In this document: one piece after another, positions 5,198-7,782 of the stretch
Numbering within the stretch: position 1 is the stretch's first letter
How the letters are laid out: every line of letters starts with the position of its first letter
From: Geobacter sp.
GTDB lineage: Bacteria > Desulfobacterota > Desulfuromonadia > Geobacterales > DSM-12255
Length of the DNA stretch: 7,782 nucleotides
Reading direction: 5' to 3'
NCBI GenBank assembly: GCA_012026855.1
Contig: VEOV01000320.1
Coordinates: forward strand, 1-7,782
Notes under the pieces: model-generated
Seen by the model: only the letters and a program-made list of their open reading frames with translations
Told to the model about the DNA's origin: nothing
Databases searched by the model: none
Translations under genes and position numbers: made by a program

Positions 5198-6019
5198 GTG
5201 ATGAAAAGCAGATTGTCGAGCAAAACTGGTGGCGCTAACGACTTGCCGGTTACCTTGCCTGGTACTGCCGACGGCCAGGACCTTGACCTTGCCGGGGAGA
5301 TCCAGCAGCTGCTCCTGCCGAAGAGTTCTCCCGCCTGCACCTGGTGCTGTATCGGCATCAAAAACCGGATGGCGTCCGGGCTCGGTGGTGACTATTTCGA
5401 CTTCATCACCATGCCCGACGGCTGCCAGTCGCTCTTTGTCGGCGATGTAACCGGGCACGGGCTCCATGCGTCGGTGGTCATGTCACTCATCTACGGCTTC
5501 ATACACCGCTCCGCCCTGGGGAACTGCTCGCCACTGCAACTGGTGCAGGAGGTCAACAGCTTCCTCATCCAGTTTGCCGAGCGGTCCCGGCTTATCGACC
5601 AGTACTTCTCTTCATCGCTCTTCTACGGCATCATTGATCCCAGCACGCTCACCATGCAGTTTGTCAATGCTGGGCATGTCAGACCTCTGGTCCTCCGGGA
5701 CGGCACTGTGCATGAGCTGGATTCCACCGGCACTCCGGTCGGCTATTTCCAGGTTCCCGAGCTGCGGCTGCAGACATTCGCTCTACAAAGGAGCGACCGG
5801 CTGCTGCTTTATACCGACGGCATCATCGAAGCCGCCAACGGGAGCGGTGAACTGTTCGGCCTGGAGCGTTTGAAGCAGCTGCTTGCCTCCTGCGCAGCTG
5901 TCGATTACCTGGAGATGCTGGAACTCCTCTTCGCCACCCTCGGGAAGTTCGGCGCCCCGGACCCACCGGAGGATGACTGTACTGCCATTGTCATCGACCT
6001 GCACGGCCCCCTGTTCTGA
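5198..6019 (+). CDS. PP2C/SpoIIE-type serine phosphatase (RsbU-like), no sensor domain
   Basis: A 273-residue protein consisting almost only of a PPM/SpoIIE phosphatase domain. Signatures are in order: DLAGEIQQLLLP (30-41), GGDYFDF (63-69) with a metal aspartate, FVGDVTGHGLHAS (80-92) with the second metal aspartate, FVNAGHVRPLVL (155-166), LLLYTDGIIEA (202-212) and PEDDCTAIVI (257-266). Such enzymes dephosphorylate anti-anti-sigma (STAS) proteins or related partners in signalling switches. Most relatives in this group carry receiver, GAF, PAS or HAMP input domains; here only about 28 linker-like residues precede the catalytic region, so input must come from a partner. AGGAGG at 5184-5189 sits 8 bases before the GTG at 5198 and 11 before the ATG at 5201; either could be the start. 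No partner STAS or anti-sigma gene is in the window. Confidence 0.87.
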   Translation: MMKSRLSSKTGGANDLPVTLPGTADGQDLDLAGEIQQLLLPKSSPACTWCCIGIKNRMASGLGGDYFDFITMPDGCQSLFVGDVTGHGLHASVVMSLIYGFIHRSALGNCSPLQLVQEVNSFLIQFAERSRLIDQYFSSSLFYGIIDPSTLTMQFVNAGHVRPLVLRDGTVHELDSTGTPVGYFQVPELRLQTFALQRSDRLLLYTDGIIEAANGSGELFGLERLKQLLASCAAVDYLEMLELLFATLGKFGAPDPPEDDCTAIVIDLHGPLF

Positions 6020-6055
6020 TCTACTTTGGCACTGGCGTGTCTCTCGCCTGAAATG

Positions 6056-6090
6056 AAAAGAACCCGCCGAATCAGTCGGCGGGTTCTTTT
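6056..6090. terminator. Bidirectional intrinsic terminator
   Basis: A perfect 15-bp inverted repeat (6056-6070 with 6076-6090) has a 5-base ATCAG loop. The GC-rich core ACCCGCCGA is flanked by AAAAGA on one side and TCTTTT on the other, so each strand ends the hairpin in a U-rich tail. It lies between two convergent transcription units, 36 bases after the phosphatase stop and 27 bases after the DUF3108 stop, and should serve both. Confidence 0.92.
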
Positions 6091-6117
6091 GTTATTCAGC
6101 TGGTCGTCAGTCTGCTG

Positions 6118-6857
6118 CTAATAATTCCCTTCGGTCAGCACTGCAGTGACGCTCCCCACGGTTACCTTGGTCTGGGCCTTCACCGGTATGCGCCGGTCGT
6201 CGTCAGTCAGCCAGATGTATGCGCCCCGTTTTCCTTCAAAGACCCCTTCCGGCCTGACCATCGGCTCGATGACAATGGTGTTGAACTCTCCAGCCGGCAC
6301 CTTGACCCGCTCCCGGCGCAGTGCCCGGATCTCTATGCGGTGGAGCTTCTTGCTGTCCAGCAGGTTGATGTACACCGATTTGCCCGGTTCCAGGGGCTGG
6401 TGGCGGATAAAGTAGAAGCTGGAATAGATGTCGAAGGTGCCCGGTTCCAGCCTGATGGTGACGAATTCGTTCTTGATCTTGTCGTGGAAGAGGGCGGAGC
6501 GTTCCGCGGGGTTGAAGCTGATCTCCCGGTCCCGCACATGGCGCCCCTCTTTGAAGAGCATCTTGAAGTTGCGGGTCCGGCCGGGGAAGGTGCCATCCTT
6601 TTCCAGCAGGCTCTCGGTGCGGTCGTCAACCGGGAAAAAAGTGGAGAGCCAGTCGTTGGAGCGGCCGTGGAGATGATCTTGCGAAAATCACCCACATCAC
6701 TGATCTCCTGGGTGGCTTTGCCGACCGGAATGCCGGTCCAGCTCAGGCTGTAGACCAGTTTTTCCGGAATCTTCTGGCCGGCAACGGCGCTGACCGGCGC
6801 CATGAGCACAACTGCCAGCAAGGATAATGCGTAAAATGCTTTTTTGATCGCCATCAT
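6118..6857 (-). pseudogene. DUF3108 family secreted protein, interrupted by a frameshift
   Basis: Two minus-strand frames together give one DUF3108 protein. The first frame starts at ATG 6857 (GTG 6860 or ATG 6854 are alternatives) with a signal peptide, basic IKK then hydrophobic ALSLLAVVLMAPVSAVA, followed by mature GQKIPEKLVYSLSWTGIPVG and a stretch ending KIISTA. The second frame continues as NDWLSTFFPVDDRTESLLEK, then FKEGRHVRDREISFNP, RHQPLEPGKSVYI, GVFEGKRGAYIWLTDDDRRIPVK and a VTVGSVTAVLTEGNY end at the TAG (6118-6120). The switch lies at about 6660-6666, where one base seems to be missing; restoring it makes 246 residues, a normal family length. As read, the first frame would run to 6333 as nonsense. 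DUF3108 proteins are exported and of unknown function. The gene follows topA by a few bases and is probably co-transcribed. A sequencing error is possible. Confidence 0.8.
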
Positions 6858-6864
6858 CACGGGA

Positions 6865-7782
6865 TTACTTCTTCTTCTCGGCTTTTACGGCCGGTTCCTG
6901 GGTAGTGTAGTCGCACCCTTCCTTTGGACATTTTACGAATTCGCCGGTCCGCTTGTAAACCTTTTTGACCAGCAATGGGAAGCCGCATTTCGGGCAGGGC
7001 TGCTCTATGGGCTGGTCCCAGAGGGCGAACTTGCATTGGGGGTAGCGGTTGCAGGAGTAGAACATCTTGCCGTAGCGGGATTTCTTTTCAATCAGCTCCC
7101 CCTCCTTGCACTCGGGGCAGATGACACCAGTTCCCTTCGGTTTGTGCAGGGGCTGGATGTTCTTGCAGGCCGGATACCCGGAGCAGGCCAGGTATTTGCC
7201 GAATCTGCCATCCTTGATCAGCATCTGGCTGCCGCATTTCTCACACTTCTCTTCGGAGAGTACCGGTTCGGCAACTTCCTGGCCATCCTGCTCCAGCGGC
7301 CTGGTGTAGCGGCAGCCGTTCTTGTACCCGGTGCAGGCGATGAATTTGCCCCGTTTGCCCAGCTTGACCGCCAGCAGTTCACCGCACTCAGGGCATTTTT
7401 CTTCCAGAGTTTCGGTGGTGAGTTCGTCCTTGCTGACCTCCCCCTCCTTCTGCTTGAGGAGTGCATAAAAGGGGCTCCAGAACTCCTCCATCAGCGGTTT
7501 CCACTGTTTCTCGCCGCGGGAGATCATGTCGAGCTCTTCTTCAAGCGCCGCGGTAAAGTTGTAATCGACATACTTTGTGAAGTGGTTGGTGAGCAGGTCA
7601 CTGACCACCATGCCGATGTCCTCGGGGAAGAAGCGCTTCTTGTCCAGGCGGCAGTATTTGCGCTCCACCAGGGTGTTCATGATGCTTGCATAGGTGGATG
7701 GCCGGCCGATACCGTACTCTTCCAGGGTTTTTACCAGGGTTGCCTCGGTATAGCGTGGTGGAGGCTGGGTGAAGTGCTGCTC
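6865..7782 (-). CDS. topA: DNA topoisomerase I, C-terminal part (N-terminus beyond the window)
   Basis: The reading frame is open from the window edge to TAA (6865-6867), giving 305 residues. It enters in the core at EQHFTQPPPRYTEATLVKTL then EEYGIGRPSTYASIM, the conserved type IA topoisomerase stretch that lies well after the catalytic tyrosine, which is therefore outside the window. The remaining core reads RFFPEDIGMVVSDLL and WSPFYALLKQ. Four C4 zinc-ribbon repeats follow, with cysteines at fragment positions 130/133/150/157, 180/183/200/206, 222/225/244/250 and 263/266/285/290. The tail is lysine-rich (VKAEKKK). The enzyme relaxes negative supercoils by single-strand passage; the zinc fingers bind single-stranded DNA. 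An internal ATG at 7680 is not the start, because conserved sequence continues upstream. Confidence 0.95.
   Translation of the reverse strand, partial: EQHFTQPPPRYTEATLVKTLEEYGIGRPSTYASIMNTLVERKYCRLDKKRFFPEDIGMVVSDLLTNHFTKYVDYNFTAALEEELDMISRGEKQWKPLMEEFWSPFYALLKQKEGEVSKDELTTETLEEKCPECGELLAVKLGKRGKFIACTGYKNGCRYTRPLEQDGQEVAEPVLSEEKCEKCGSQMLIKDGRFGKYLACSGYPACKNIQPLHKPKGTGVICPECKEGELIEKKSRYGKMFYSCNRYPQCKFALWDQPIEQPCPKCGFPLLVKKVYKRTGEFVKCPKEGCDYTTQEPAVKAEKKK

Noticed and set aside
7678..7680. ATG at 7680 as the start of a separate zinc-finger protein
   Set aside because: The same frame continues upstream to the window edge with conserved topoisomerase I sequence (EEYGIGRPSTYA), so this is an internal methionine.

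Overview
The window looks like part of a chromosome from a Geobacter-type bacterium (Desulfuromonadales or a near relative). This is inferred from the gene families, their order and the GC-rich codon usage; no sequence search was possible. Most of the window is ordinary, well-packed housekeeping DNA, and I do not see a clearly undescribed system.

Left edge to base 754: the start of a DUF485 membrane protein gene, the usual small partner of an acetate/cation symporter (ActP type), runs leftward out of the window. A non-coding region of about 520 bases separates it from the rightward genes. That region holds a 14-bp perfect palindrome, a repeated TTGAC motif, a plausible sigma-70 promoter, a complete TPP riboswitch aptamer (about 611-702) and an intrinsic terminator (713-739) just before thiS. 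This layout suggests transcriptional attenuation by thiamine pyrophosphate.

Bases 755 to 5071: one tightly packed rightward operon of thiS, thiG, thiE, a YhcC-like radical SAM protein (TIGR01212 family), a fused VKOR-DsbA disulfide-forming membrane protein, and a small fumarylacetoacetate-hydrolase-fold enzyme. Gaps run from a 4-base overlap to 7 bases, and a strong intrinsic terminator closes the operon at 5033-5071. ThiS carries sulfur, ThiG builds the thiazole ring and ThiE joins thiazole and pyrimidine. No ThiF and no thiazole glycine-imine supplier (ThiH or ThiO) is seen here. The last three genes have no established thiamine role but probably share the riboswitch-controlled transcript.

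Bases 5072 to 6090: a stand-alone PP2C/SpoIIE-type (RsbU-like) serine phosphatase with a strong ribosome binding site. It is preceded in the same frame, across one amber codon, by a short stretch that looks coding. A 15-bp perfect hairpin at 6056-6090 probably terminates transcription from both sides.

Bases 6118 to 7782, leftward: the C-terminal part of topA (topoisomerase I, with four C4 zinc fingers), followed after a few bases by a DUF3108 secreted-protein gene. That gene is broken by an apparent one-base deletion near 6660-6666. The main items for a second look are this frameshift, the unusual membership of the riboswitch operon, and the in-frame stretch before the phosphatase.
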